Of a stretch of DNA of 64,000 bases, positions 49,883 through 63,218 are shown piece after piece. The first letter of the stretch is position 1. Each line of letters opens with the position of its first letter. The DNA lies in contig JBHGNT010000009.1 in the NCBI GenBank assembly GCA_043228905.1, positions 682,001-746,000 of the forward strand, given 5' to 3'. Origin of the DNA: Azolla caroliniana. Taxonomy: Eukaryota; Polypodiophyta. A program made the position numbers and the translations under genes. The notes below the pieces were generated by a model. It saw nothing but the letters and a program-made list of their open reading frames with translations, made no database searches and was not told the DNA's origin.

Positions 49883-52800
49883 ATGGAGGCTTCTCAAAGC
49901 AGTTTCTTCACAAAAAACCTAAACCTAAACCCTTTGAAAAGGAAAGAATTTCATTTTTATGATAGAGTGGGTGGAATCAGATTTTCAGGAATCATCAGTA
50001 ACAACAGACATCTGAAGGACCCACATCAGTATAAGGTAAATCTAAGCCTTTTTTTATGCTCATATGGGCTGAAAAGGCATTCAAAAAGTGATATATTGTG
50101 TTCAAGACCAAGAAATTATGCAAAATTTCAGAATGTTAGACATACAATATCAGTCTTATCATCCTTTGCTGATGCAAATGAGGGCAACTTGAATGAAAAT
50201 TTTGGTGAAAAGGATGTGAAGTATTACATGGACAATGTTTCTCTGGTGAATGAACATGACAACAAATCTACTGATGCGAATGGGAAAAACTCAAGCAATG
50301 GTGGAATGGCTGAAGCTTTCAACATTTCTCCACAAACTGCATTTGGAATTACAGTTATAGTCTCATTGGCAGCCCTAATGTTACCACTTATAATGAGTTC
50401 TGTGACAAATGCAATAAATGTGAGAATCAAAGTGCTTTCTTATGCTACATTGTTATGTGGGTTCTATATGGCGTGGAACATAGGGGCAAATGATGTGGCT
50501 AATGCAATGGGTACTTCTGTTGGCTCTGGTGCCCTGTCTCTCAGACAAGCAGTGTTGATTGCAGCTGGGTTGGAATTCTCAGGAGCTTTCTTAGTTGGTT
50601 CTCATGTCTCCCACACAATGCAAAATGGTATCTTAGTGGCTGATGTCTTCAATGGGAAGAATACCCTCTTGTTTTCGGGTATGCTCTCGTCCCTTGTAGC
50701 TGCTGGCACCTGGTTACAGGTAAATTCTTTCTTGACAATGACATTGTATGGATTGTATTTTTCCCTTGGAGCTAGATATGACTAAGTACATTGAATTTGG
50801 ATTAAAAATTAGATGTGAGCAAGTATTATTGTATGAATTTTACTTTGAGAAGGAATTTGAGCTACATATGGCTGCATTGAATATGTGTTAAATAGGAATT
50901 TGAGCTAGATAATATGCATTGAATTTGTGCTTAAAAGGAAATTATATTACCTTGAGAAATTCATATTGAAGTTTATTTGGGAAGATATGACTACACTGAA
51001 TATCTGCAAAAAAGGAAATTTGAGTTAGGTATGAATGCATTGAATTTGTGCAAAAAAGGAACTTCATATTAGCCTGCTATTAAGATAATTGTCTATAAGT
51101 TATGCATATTTTCCTTTGTACTTTCATACATGATTTTTGGTGGTGAAATAGACCCAACTTTTGGGAATGTGGAAATGTGTACATATTTATATATTTTAGA
51201 CCATGGTGAACGAAGAGAGTGGTTGAGAATTTAATGTACTAAATCAGTTAACCATTAGCATTAACAACATAATGTATTAATGTAATCTTAGCGACAGAGC
51301 TAAGCTCAGTTGTTCACTTCAAGCTACTGAGTTGTGTCTGTATCTTCCCGCTTAAGATCACACGATTCTATAATTCCATCATATCATCCATCTCTAGCAA
51401 GTGGTTGTAAAAAGTGGAACCATTGGTGGAGCAATGTTTCGGCTGCAATACTTTCAGGGGGGCAAGGTCAATGGAACAAAAAACATGCTTTGGAAGTTCA
51501 AATGGTCACCAGTTTGGATTCCCACAAGCTCTTAGACATCGTGCTCAGAATAGATGTGGAGCCATTGGGAGTTCTAGATCCAAAACATCCAATGATCTTG
51601 ATCCCAACAACAGTGGATGTAAAAACATGGAGAAGGTAGAATACATACACAACATATGCATTTGTTATGGGCATAATAGATTCTCTGTTGATGCTGAACC
51701 AAACCTCGAGAATTAGTTATTTGGATCTGGAGAAGGTGGATATCTTCATCATAGGGGTAACAACATCATCAAGACCAGACGGCCGGTGTCTGGTTGGTAA
51801 ATTCTGACAAAGCATTGTCACAGATTTGGCCACTTAAATAGAGAATCCTTTCTTTCCTTTGAGGAGTTTTTCATCAATCATATGAGGAGATTTCCCATCA
51901 ATGAATTGGCAGGGAGATGTGTCTGTACACTAACATTGAAGCTGATGTCTTGGTCACAGATTTGACCCCTCAAATGGAGAATCTCCTTCTTTACTTTGAG
52001 GATTTTTTCCCATCAATCATCTCCATGTTCTCTGCGAGTTCTGAAAGCCAGAGAAATTGGAGACAAAGACTCCGTGCAATTTGTGAACTTGACTCAGCCA
52101 CACCCAGTCACTGTGTTGAACCCACAGGAACCCACAGAATCCAATAATGAAAAATATGGCTTGGAAACCATTTTTTATGTAGAACCATACGATAAGGGTG
52201 GGAGATCCTTAATTTGTGAGGGTAAGACATGATGGGTATTTGCAGCAATGAATGATTCCCATCATTAGAATGAGAGTTGGGGAAGGATTAGGGAGAAATG
52301 TAGCGTTAAATGAAGTTGTATGCTAACCCAATAACCAATTTGGTGCCCCACATGTAAGTTATGCTTTGGGATATCATATGTAGACCCAACACCACTGATA
52401 AAAGTAGTTTGGAGGTATGGCGAGCATTGGCCTCCATTGCATGATTAGTGTTGATGGTTTTATGTGTTGTTGATACATAAATTTTGACATTTTACACCCC
52501 CTCTTCCCCACAAAAAATCTCCTTTGTTGCACAAGAAAGTGTGCAATAACATTATCTTCACATGAGAAGGCTGTGAAAGGACTATAGATTTGAGCTTTTA
52601 GAAACATTCTATTCACATACATAAATTGATATCCTCATTTGAAAAATAAGGCCTTCCCACGAGACCAAGAGGTACATCTGATGACTAGCATAATACCTTC
52701 TCTTACATGTTTTCTCGTGGTAAGCTTTGATGTAGCCAATGATAATTGGATCATGGTCCTAATACAAGGGGTATAAATAACATCATTGTTATATCACTTG

Positions 52801-55800
52801 CCCATTTTGTGCTAATCTTAACTGATGAATCTAACTTAAAGAACAGAATATTCTATTTATTGGTGAAAGTTGTTCTTCTAAGAAGGGATAAATAACGAAT
52901 ATATTCTATGTTCCACTGTATGACCATAATGCGTCACCTAACTGATTCCTGAGTATGCCAATCTCTTCTGTGAGTAGCCACCAACTTGAATAGAACAATG
53001 TAAACCTATTATGCTTGTTCCCATTTCTCCTTACCTTTTATTTTTCTCCACAGCCAATTCACAGCTGGAAAATATCCTGTAATTGCTATGATTATGTGTA
53101 AGGAAGACCCTCCTTTGTTGCAAATTTTTTCATTCATGACAGGATTTATTCCTATGCACTATCTATGTTGTCTCTCATCTATATTACTTGTGCTTGTAAA
53201 AGCTTTCTTGCCTTTTATGCTTCCAAACAGTCCACCATTTCTTTATTGTAAAGAACCCTGCATCATCTTTTCTATTGAAGAAGAGATCGTCACCAAGTAG
53301 ACCATTCGATTTGGCCTTGATGATGAATCGATATCTTTCATGCCCTACATGTTTTCAGAGAATATTTCTCTTTTTCTTTACTTTTTTGTTACAGCTTAGT
53401 TCCAACACTTCAACTTATGTAAAATGGTTTATCCAATAATGGAGGCATTAAGATGGGCAGAATACCCAACTTGACTTCAAACTTAGAAACATTTTCCATA
53501 AAAAGTATTTCTCATACCATCCTGTTTCAAAGAATGTGAATAGAGCATATATAATGATTGAGATATATACCTATAATGCTATTGGAAGTTTTGCTTAAAA
53601 GCAAAAAATACCACTGTCATAGGGTCCAAAAGCTGTCCCATTTCCATTAAAATCAAAGACTCCACCTTAGCAGGCAGATGCTAGCCCATATTGAATATTT
53701 AGCTAGATTTACCTGCTCCCCATCCATATCATTTAGGAAATATTTCTACAAGAAACGTTTCAAAGATGAATGGCTTTGTGGCTACATGTACCAAATTCAT
53801 CCATGAGACCCATACATATTTTCCTATAAATAGAAGTGAAAACAATAGCCATGCAATTCTATAAATTATCATAGGCATTCTTCAGTCCAAAAGAGATTTG
53901 TGTGTTAAGAATAAAGTTCCTATGGAATAATAAACGAGAATTTATCTAAGCCTCTTTAAATGTGCATTTAAATGTTTTCAGTGGCATGTACTCCCTTATC
54001 CATATTTCCATTGTCTAGCTGCCAGTTGTCACAGTTACTTCTTAGAAACTCAGATTTTGATTGATGCTTGTCAGAATGCTCATGTGGTTTTACATTTTAA
54101 TGCTTGGCTAGGGCCTCAAACCAAGGACTATGTACTCCCCCAGTTTCCTGATTGTGCATGTCGTTCATTACGATGATCCTTTGCAGTGCTGCATGCTCCC
54201 TATGGCGTTTTTCCTGAACTTTCCATTACCGATTGCCATGTTCCAAGCTTGGATCGTGAGAAAGAAGAGTAAATATTGTCATATTTATCTTTCCCTCCAA
54301 TTCTGACGTCTTATAGTGATGACGATGAGTCTGGGAGGATAGAGAAGTAGCCCAATTCTCATGGAACCCTCCAGGATGTTCTCCACCCTCTCCAGATCCT
54401 TCTTGATGATGGGATCCTAAATGCTATATGATGGGTAAGATATGTATAAATATATGGCTATGTCCATCCACAATTGAGATGGTGTAGGAATCTAATCTGG
54501 CTTGCAGGGGAGGAGAGAGTAAAATTATATCCTTGTTTATGTTGGTTTTGCTGTTAAATTTTTATGATTTTTTATATATTTCTTATGATAGTTCAGTTGT
54601 TGAACCCTTATGACGAGTTGTATGTTTTCCCTAACTTCCTGGATATTGATGTTTTGTCCAAGGTTCTATTTTCTACAACTACAGAGAACATGGCATAAGT
54701 TTCGTTTGTTCTCCACTCAGGTCTTCAATCTTTAGGAGCCATATGTCAGCAGCTTTCTAGGGTTTTTCTTACTTTGAATGCTTTCCTTTGCTGCTTTGCA
54801 CAATTGTGATCTGTCGTGTACATCATGGAATAAATACCAGACCTTTTAGCAGGAGAAGAGAGGGATGTCTGAAAATAAGGGATGCTGACCTTTTTCTTTT
54901 ATTTTATAGGTTGCTTCTTACTTTGGTTGGCCTGTTTCGACAACACATTGTATCATCGGAGCCTTGGTTGGGTTTGGGCTAATCTATGGTGGAACTGGAG
55001 CCATTTATTGGAGCTCCTTAGCAAGAGTTGTATCCTCATGGATCATATCACCACTTATGGGTGCTATCATGTCATTCACTGTCTACAAGTTCATTAGGAA
55101 GGTAAAATATCATACCCCCTGTTTCCATTCATTTGACTCCCTCTCCCACATGATTTTTTGTTTCTTGTTTTTCTTTTAATCTCCATTTGAGCCATTTTCC
55201 AGATGTTTTTCTTCGTCTTTTCTTAACATTAACTAGATTCATTTATTGCTACAAAATTGTTATCTTGAATAAACATTTAGTTTTGCAGTTCTAAAATTAA
55301 AGTTATAGACTGCCACAAACTTCCATGTCAGAATTTCTCCAAATTTGTTTTTCTATTTTCATCTCCTTGTATCAACTAGAACATCCTATTGGCACAAACT
55401 TCCATTTCAGAAGCCATCAAATGATTGATTTCTTTTAGTCTTCACTATTCTTACATTAACTAGTATCATTTGGTGTCACAAAAATTCAAATAGTGCTTTA
55501 TTGTTTCTCTTTATATTAACCAGAGTCATATATTGGCAAAATGCAGTTTGTCTATAGTGCTCCAAATCCAGGGCAAGCAGCAGTGACTGTAGCTCCTCTA
55601 GCAGTATTTGTGGGAGTCGTGGCATTTTCTTTAACAGCTTTCCCCATGGGTGGAAAACTTATCCTTGTCTTAGGAAGAGCTCTTGCATGTGGGTTATTGG
55701 GAGCATACGTTGTGCATATTGTCATCAAGCAACAATTTGGAAACCTGTTAGGTGATTATTGTGAAATCCCATCCAATGAAAAAGTTGTTGGAGGAGGTGG

Positions 55801-56371
55801 GTTTATGAGCTTTCTCGAAGATGTGGGTGGACCTATTGGATCACAACTAAGAGTCGTATATGGTGTGTTCGGTTATCTACAAGTGTTATCAGCGTGTTTC
55901 ATGTCATTTGCTCATGGTGCCAATGATGTTGCAAATGCAATAGGCCCAATATCAGCGGCATTGTTAACTCTACATGGATCTGGGATGAGTGGAAATAGTG
56001 TCACATTACCTACGGATATACTAGCTTGGGGCGGGTTCGGGATTGTGGCAGGGTTGCTTGTCTGGGGTTATCGAGTGATAAAAACGATTGGAAAAAAGAT
56101 AACCGAGCTCACACCCACACGAGGGTTTGCAGCTGAGTTTGCAGCAGCAACCGTTGTCGTGGTATCATCAAGGCTGGGCCTGCCTATCTCGGCAACTCAC
56201 ACTTTAGTGGGTGCAGTAATGGGGGTTGGTTTCGCACGGGGCTTAAACAGCGTCCGGGCAGAGACTGTCCGCGAAATTGCAGCTTCATGGATAGTCACCA
56301 TTCCTGCAGGAGCTATCCTTTCAGTAGTGTACACTGCCATCATGATGAGATTGCTTTCTGGTGGGATTTAG
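49883..56371 (+). CDS. PHT2;1: PHT2;1-type plastid phosphate transporter (PiT family), 3 exons
   Basis: Imports inorganic phosphate across the plastid inner envelope, probably with H+ or Na+, as known for plant PHT2;1. Exons 49883-50719, 54910-55101 and 55547-56371 join in phase 0 to 617 aa, slightly longer than usual (about 590). The first in-frame ATG gives a Ser/Asn/basic N-terminus without acidic residues at first, fitting a transit peptide, followed by a hydrophilic linker (to about residue 145). The PiT signature occurs twice, as the family requires: [19 protein letters not shown] near residue 201 and [18 protein letters not shown] near 467. Other matches: [59 protein letters not shown] and [20 protein letters not shown]. 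About 12 hydrophobic segments flank a central hydrophilic loop. No break seen. Intron 1 is 4.2 kb. The start is uncertain because the frame is open upstream. Confidence 0.93.
50720..54909. other. PHT2;1 intron 1 (4.2 kb)
   Basis: GTAAAT donor and TTTTATAG acceptor. No transposon was identified. Frames at 51334-52232 shift repeatedly and match nothing I know, though they could be an eroded retroelement. GAATTTG(A/T)GCTA(G/C)ATATGA-like phrases recur at about 50770-51040 every 50-110 bp, an eroded short tandem repeat. Confidence 0.5.
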
Positions 56372-56410
56372 ACCTCTTTTTTTTTCTTTTAAAGTCGTTT
56401 TTTCCTTCAA

Positions 56411-56490
56411 AACTTCATCAGAATCGAAAGCACCATCCCCAAATTTGTGTAATTTCATCGGTATCAAAGCATCATCTCCAAAATTTGTTT
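56411..56490. repeat. 40-bp tandem duplication in PHT2;1 3' UTR
   Basis: 56411-56450 and 56451-56490 match at most positions (AA(C/T)TTCATC(A/G)G(A/T)ATC, then CATC(C/T)CCAAA). It starts 40 bp after the stop codon and so is probably transcribed. Confidence 0.75.
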
Positions 56491-58937
56491 TCGACACCAT
56501 GACAAATTTGTTTGTGGTTTGAAATGAAAATATTAAACTATTTTTTTCCAGAGGCCTCAACAGTTCTGAGGTGTATATACAAACAGGCTCTCCAAAGAAC
56601 TTGGTAGCTAGGTGTTGTTTTTGAAGAGCGAGCAATTTCTTTACATGGCCTGCTCAATCTGAAGAATTTGAAGTGCTGGGGATTAAATGAATAAAATTCA
56701 TTCTATTCTGACCTTATAGCCAGAGTATGAGGGACAATGAGTTAATGAATAGATTATCTTGATATCCAATTGAGGTACAATGATTACAGTCCCTCATGAT
56801 TGTTTTGATTTCCATCCAATTCAGCTTCTCTTGCTAAAAGTCCTTTCATAAACTCTGGATTCAACCAAACCTTTGATTTCTAGTTTTTAGTTTTGTCAGG
56901 AAGGACGAAAATGATGCAATGTTAGTAGCCATGTTATGGATTTCTCCAGAATTGTGAACCAATTAACAAGCTTTTAGGAGATAAATAGAATACAATTAGG
57001 GTTTAGGGGTTTGATGTAAATAGATTACACTGAGCTAGTGGATAAACAGAATACAAGTTGGAGGTGGGGTGAATACTGGCAATGATTTACTTAGATAATT
57101 GGTGTGGAATACAAACGTTAAGATAAAGGCATAAGAATTTAGATCACTTGTCAAAAGTAAGACAAACATATTGAGGTATTGGTGCCTCTTGGCTAGTGGT
57201 TTGTATCGGCACTAATTACAGTACAAAAATACACCAAGCGCCCACAAAACCATAATCTTGATGAATTAATAACACTATCTTCTGTAAGCACGTCACTTAT
57301 TGACCATTTTTTTCAACTCTCTATCTTTGTCTTTTAATAACTTCAAATTACTTAACACTACTGCTTATGTTACAGTACTTTTGAGTTGTATGATTCTCTT
57401 GCAGCTTTTTAAGGAATATGTGAGGGAGGTATGGCGAAAAAAACTACGGTTTTTCTTCTTTAGTTTATCTTTCTTTTAGTTGACACTAAAATAGTATCCT
57501 AGTAAAAGGCAATAAATTCGATCATGGTATGTCCATCTTAGTTGCATGTTGACCTATGACCTTAATATAGTATAGGATAGAAAGTAGTCATCCATTAATA
57601 ATAATAGTTGCTCTCATCTAGCCTTAATTAACACAAATGGCACCAAATGTACACGACTAGACTCTACAATACTGCATGCCTATAAGGCTCCATTTCTATA
57701 TTGTTAGGTTGCTGTCACGAAAGGCTTCAATGTAGCTAGCATTGGTTGGATGAAAAATTGATGAATAAAAGTAGGCAATTTTATTTTAATCAGTACTATC
57801 TAAAACCAGGTGCAAAAAACATGATTACCAAGTCAGCCCATGGATGTGGGTACAAGTGGTTTGTTAAATGAGTAGAATTCACAGCAAGTTGTGCATGTAT
57901 GGAAGAATCACTCATTTGAATTCTAAAGGTTGTATTGGGGAGGATCACACATTCTTCCAAAATGTTTCACACAGGAATGAGTAGGAGCTAAAGTTGTTTG
58001 TTGCTAAGGTGCACATCAATGTTGCACCTATTTGTTTTTTACTATCTATTAGTAGCATCTACAAGATTATCTCATTAAGTCAACAGCATCCAGACTGTAC
58101 AGTGGTAACATGGTCAATTTCAAATAGTGTAGTTCCTCGATTCATTAGGGAGCAATGACAATGGTGTAACATGGGAGGGGAAATCTTCCAACCATGCATA
58201 AACAGAGTGCATTCTCATTAGAAAATTTAGACCTATTTTAGTCAAGAATCGTTGATTACTTCAACAATAATTAGTTATATTTTGCATAATTAACAGCAAA
58301 CCCAACTCTGTATTGGCAGGCCACATGACCACAAAACTCCACAAAAACAATCCAGATTTTATAAACAATAATCATAACAAATATAGTAGAAATTCTGCAA
58401 GGAACTCTATAGTTTGTTGAACTAATAATGTCCTTCCAAGGACATTAACGGATCACCTTCCAGGCTTATGTTACTAGACATCATCTTAAGTTTACTGCAT
58501 TCGCCACCATATACTATAACCTTCAGTATCCCTGCTACCAAGTTAAAGAGGATGAAGAAAAATCTCCAATTGATTTTTAGCGTGACAGAATCTTTTGACT
58601 ATAAATGACATTATTGACTCATGAGCCTCAACTCCAGTCTCATAAAGTACTACATATATGCTATAATTGCCACTTGTATACAATACTGAAAATCGGTCAG
58701 AACAATAACTCATCTGACTAGATACTCGACATATAAGCAAACGCTTTATTTTATTTTATATAACTAAATATATAATTCACTTGAAATCACTTGAGTAAAT
58801 ATGAATATTACAAATGTTGTTACACTTTTATTGAAATTCTCAAATCAGGTTAATTGAGACAAACAGAGGTGATACGCTGCTGAAAGCTTCATATAGACAA
58901 CATTATAAGGAACAGGATTCACAAATGAAAATAACAA
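56491..58937. other. Intergenic between PHT2;1 and eS30, no gene recognised
   Basis: AT-rich with short frames only. Convergent gene ends (PHT2;1 plus, eS30 minus) share this interval. No transposon end or RNA gene recognised. Confidence 0.45.
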
Positions 58938-59210
58938 GAGGAAACTTGTTCCATGTTTGTGGAGATAGCATATTATTATTTCTAAAACAATGAAATAACA
59001 TAGTACGTTCAAGACTGCTCATTCACTGCATGACAAGACAAAACTTAGAAGATGATAACTCAAAGAACAGAAAAATTGGAGAGGAAGTTTGTTCAATGTT
59101 TCTTCGAAACAGCATATCATTTTTCAAACAATGTAGAAAGTTCAGGGCTGTTCATTCACTACATGACAAAACTTAGAACATGAAAACTCAAAGAACAGAG
59201 AAAATTTGGA
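58938..59210. repeat. Tandem duplication, about 143 bp, downstream of eS30
   Basis: Copies 58938-59080 and 59081-59210 share GAGGAA(A/G)(C/T)TTGTTC, CAT(A)TCACTGCATGACAA-like sequence and CTCAAAGAACAG. Moderately diverged. Confidence 0.8.
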
Positions 59211-59678
59211 GCACCAAACAGAGAAAACATATTATGTTGGCAACAGTGCCATACCTGCTACAGAGAAGGAGCATTTACTTTGACATAAAACCATATTATC
59301 ACCATGCTTCAAATAAACGTTGATGAAATATCTCTACATATTATGACAAAAACAAGCAAAAGTAGAAGTGCATGAAAACCTTCACATAAACATGTATAAT
59401 GCACATCAAAGGGAACCATCAAACAGGCAAAAAAAACTCAAAATTGATGCAATTGCATTATCATCCTTTACAAAGTTCAAGTAAAAACAAAACAGCTCAT
59501 GACATTAGAAAATGGAAAACAAAACACAAAATTTGAGGGTTTTGAATGGCACTTCCATGTAAAATAGTTTGCCTGCAAAATTGAAAGAATAAGCAAATAA
59601 TGTGAATCATCCACATATATTATTCAAATGCTATAAAGAATAACTAATTCATAGTAGTCTTACCATACTGTTTGTTCT

Positions 59679-60918
59679 CTACTTCTCTGAAGAGTTTGGA
59701 CCTCTCTTCTTTCCGAATCCAACAACTGGAAAAAAAGACAAAAACGCTCAAGAAAAAGGCAAATATCTATTAAGCTAGAAACAAAAATTAAGGGGAAAAG
59801 CTTCCATTTTTTCATAACAACTTACATTGTCATACAAAACAAACAATCAGAAAGTTGCATTTAAACAAATACTTTGATTTGAGTTGCCCAATCCATTGCT
59901 TCTTTAGAAACAGCATTCATTTCTTCAACAGACTCTTACCAACATAAGTATTTCTTACCAAAACGAAATCTTTACTTCGTTTTCTTCACTCTATTGCTAC
60001 TTAAAAAAAAAAATCGTCGTATATTCAAAAGATTACAATGGAGAATTTATCTTCCCATTAGAAAAAGAGCTTCTTTAAACCAACAACGTGCTTCTTTTTG
60101 CTGCCTCCAAAGTTTCATTCTATGGTAGATAATAACTACCTATTTAAGGTGTCGTTTTTCCATGACATTCAGAGACACACAAAACTTCCTTAGACGAATC
60201 ACTAATTTTCTTGTTTTCTGTTTTGCTCCATTCTACTCTAGACATTGCTAAGCTTCATTACTTCAACAGATTCTATTGAAATTTTCTTCAGAAGAACCTT
60301 CGTTTATTACCAGATTCTATCTATTCGGGGAATCATTCTAAAATAAAATGAATTTACGCAAAAATTGGAACTATCGATACCGCTTCGTTATTTCACTTAT
60401 ATTTTTCGGTGCCCGTTTCATCTTGAAGATAAACCCTCAATTATCTGATAGTTTATATCTATTGAAGGTTTGATTTGAAAATAGATAAGGAAAATAAAAC
60501 CAGAAAAAAAAAAAAACTATCAATAAATGGTTCTGTTTCATTTAGCTTCATTTTGTGAAGAATCCAATGTTTTTAGCACATAATCTTTCTACGTCTTCGA
60601 CAGGAACTATCCGTTTAAACACGAAGATACGAATGTGCCTTTCCATTTCTTTTATTTTTTATTACCTGCAGTGACGAATCGACGGTTGTATTGGATTCTC
60701 TTGTACGCACGACCTTTAGGCCTCTTCTTCTTCTCTTGCTTCGCGACTTTCGGCGTCTGACCTCTCACTTTCCCGGCACGAGCTAGAGATCCGTGAACCT
60801 TGCCTGCGAGACAGGAAGAGGCAAAACAGAGAGATGAGCGATGGCACTTCTGCAGAAGCTGCAGAAAAGGCGACGAAAGGAACAAAGACAGAAGGCAGAT
60901 TCAGAGAAGTTCACCCAT
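59679..60918 (-). CDS. RPS30: 40S ribosomal protein eS30, 3 exons
   Basis: Structural protein of the cytosolic small ribosomal subunit. Coding exons on the minus strand: 60918-60915 (only ATGG), 60803-60666 and 59725-59679. Junctions are GT/AG and the frame gives 62 aa, the usual plant length. The protein begins [20 protein letters not shown], continues with a Lys/Arg-rich stretch and [19 protein letters not shown], and ends SEK. As in plants generally there is no ubiquitin-like N-terminal fusion, unlike animal FAU. Exon 2 carries some conservative changes relative to the usual plant sequence ([11 protein letters not shown] where HKRLQHNRRF is common). The 0.94-kb intron 2 shows no other gene. 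A telo-box lies about 100 bp upstream. A functional copy is likely because introns and all splice sites are intact, so it is not a processed pseudogene. Confidence 0.95.
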
Positions 60919-61012
60919 GGTGGTGTCGATCAGACGGTATGGAAGGGTAGGTCGTCGATTCCGAAGAAGGAAGATCAGAGATAAGAAGAAGAAAAGCAAA
61001 GGAGGAGCGGAT

Positions 61013-61021
61013 TTAGGGTTT
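61013..61021 (-). promoter_or_regulatory. Telo-box (AAACCCTAA) upstream of eS30
   Basis: AAACCCTAA on the minus strand, about 95 bp before the eS30 ATG. Telo-boxes near the transcription start are a known hallmark of plant ribosomal-protein promoters. No site II element (TGGGCY) was seen close by. Confidence 0.7.
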
Positions 61022-61084
61022 TGGGGTTGTTTGTTGTTGGATTTTGTTGAGTTTTTACTCTTTTACGTTTTAAGTTTTAACAAT

Positions 61085-61335
61085 GAAATAGTAGTAGTAG
61101 TAGTGGCAAAATAGTAGTAATTTAGTAAAGCAAGTGAGTTATATATAGTAGTATAAGTAGTCGTAATAGTAGTAATTTTGTAAAACAAGTGAGTTATAAT
61201 AGTAGTAATTTAGTAAAGCAAGTGAGTTAGTTATAGTAGTAGTAATTTAGTAACGCAAGTGAGTTATAGTAGTTGTAATAGTAATGTTGTAAAGCAAGTG
61301 AATTAGAGTCGTTGAAGTAGATGTACTTTTGTAAA
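61085..61335. repeat. AGT-rich minisatellite upstream of eS30
   Basis: Imperfect units of about 40-50 bp with the core AGTAATTT(A/T)GTAAAGCAAGTGAGTTA, each separated by TAGTAG trinucleotide runs, about five copies. It lies 170-420 bp upstream of the eS30 start, in the likely promoter. Confidence 0.85.
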
Positions 61336-62080
61336 CCAAGTGAGTGACTAAGTATGTCGACTTTTTAATGTTGAATTTATAACTTATTTAATACGGGTAA
61401 TCTTGAACATGGAGTGTTTAACTAGGAATCGCATGTAATTGATAATGTTGCAACGAAAAAATTAAGTAACTACGTCTTAAGGGAGTTAAGGAGGAGAATA
61501 TAAATTGAATTATAGTGTAATTTCATGGATGAAATTTTTATGTGGAACCAAATTAACTGTGTGAATCATATGTTTTCAAGTGATATAGAGGAGAAGATCA
61601 AGGCTATGGCGTGTCATGATTTCTGCATTAAGTTACTACAAGAATTTGAATATGTACCCATGAATGTTCTAGCAATATTATTTTTCTCACTTTCTAGAAT
61701 AATTTTGCGCTCGTATATGTATGCAACGCTTTTGTTGAACTCGTCAAGTTCTACAAGAGTATTATTTGCTTGTAAGTGTTTCTAATCTCGAGGATTGAAC
61801 AATTTCGGTAGAATTATTTCCAAGGACATCATTTCCATACATCATGACTTTGAAATCATAGCCGAGGAGTGTAACAATCCACCAAGAGATTCACCCATTT
61901 GAACATGTCTTGTTGACTAAATATAGGAGACCTTGGAGACTATAAAAATGCGTGTTTGGGGTTCCATGGGTCTAGCTTATTATGAGATGTCTCATATTAA
62001 GAACTTTTCTAGAATATTTACTCCTTTGACATATTGAACAAACAAGAGAAAACCTTTTTAATGGACTCATGAGTAGTAAA
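61336..62080. other. Intergenic, possibly 5' part of a gypsy relic
   Basis: No recognisable domain. An 86-codon frame at 61525-61785 has no family match. It precedes the gypsy relic on the same strand and may be its eroded 5' portion; this is inference. Confidence 0.3.
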
Positions 62081-62700
62081 GTTTTATTGTTTATGATATT
62101 AAATATTCATGGTTACTTGTGATGGCAATGGGGATTGATGGGGATGTGTTAAAGACTCACGATGAAGTGGTAATTGCATTCGATTCTAGAACTTTAACAA
62201 ATTTTAAACAAAATTACTTTGGTCATGATTTAGAGTTGGGGATTTATCCATGCATCAAATCATTGGAAACACCTCTTTGACGTTACAATTGAATTTCTTA
62301 CCGACCATCATAGTTTGGGGTTCATTCTTACATATGTTGTATCAAATATTAGGCAAAGAAAAGAAGATTGTTAGAATTGTTTAGTAAATATGATTTTGTT
62401 GTCAAATATCTTGAAGGGAATGAAGAATAACGCGGTTGATGCATGAAGTGATTCTATTTCTTAAGCTTGATTTAATTCACCTTACGAGGTTAAGAAAGAA
62501 GTGAACAATGATTCCTTTGAGTAAATTTCATAATAATTACTTGTTTGCTCATATAGGTGAAACTTGAAAGTATTGAAGTTGTTCCTTAAAACTTCCTATT
62601 TATTGACATGCACCAAGGATGAAATTAGAGACAATGTACATAAATGTTTGAAGTGTCAACATGTGAAATTGGAACATTGGATGAGGGTAGTATGATGACT
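62081..62700 (+). mobile_element. Ty3/gypsy relic (RNase H and integrase zinc-binding region)
   Basis: Across frameshifts the plus strand reads VVIAFDSRTLTNFKQNYFGH and DLELGI (family: V-I-A-Y-A-S-R-x-L ... Y-P-T-H-D-L-E-L), FLTDHHSLGFIL (T-D-H-x-S-L), RRLLELFSKYDFVVKYLEGN, and then KDEIRDNVHKCLKCQHVKLEH, which is the C-x-x-C end of the gypsy integrase HHCC module. Domain order and spacing fit; stops and frameshifts are many. No LTR or target-site duplication was found. Confidence 0.7.
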
Positions 62701-63218
62701 CGAGTCTAATGACCAATCATCTAGTGCGTATTGGGATCTATGTGCGAGGTTGATGGTGAATCCCAACTAGAGTGGTCATATTGATGAAAGCATGGATATT
62801 GAAATGAAGATAACAATGAAAGAAGTCTAAGCAATGTAAATTTTGTGTTAGTTGTCCATGAAACTTATCTATTGTGATTTATTGCAACCAAGGTCGAGGA
62901 AGGCCAACTAATTAAAGAGGAGAGTGTGTAAGTCAACTTATTTTGCACCAATCTCTAGGTGGAAATTATGCAAGCTAGTTAGGAGGAGGAGAAAGCCATA
63001 TACGTCAAAATGCTAGGGTTTGGGGTCACACCTTGATCTTCTTCTTCTTCTTTAAAAAAAAAAAACACTACTTCCCATTAGTTAGCAAACGAAGTACATC
63101 AAAGTTCAACCATAATCAGCAAAACTCACATTACTCCACACAAAACTAAGCATAATCCCCACCCTAATATTTACAACAAAGGTATCCCACTAACTCTTTT
63201 TACATGGTAACCACATAT
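62701..63218. other. Intergenic, nothing recognised
   Basis: No readable frame. A TCTTCTTC run and an A-run sit at about 63035-63065. The rest may be further gypsy debris. Confidence 0.35.

Noticed and set aside
51334-52232. Cluster of frames in PHT2;1 intron 1
   Set aside because: Three overlapping frames with no recognisable motif; possibly an eroded retroelement, but nothing specific.
60652-60885. eS30 as a single-exon 77-codon frame
   Set aside because: That frame reads through two introns; the conserved protein needs the ATGG exon at 60918 and the third exon at 59725-59679.
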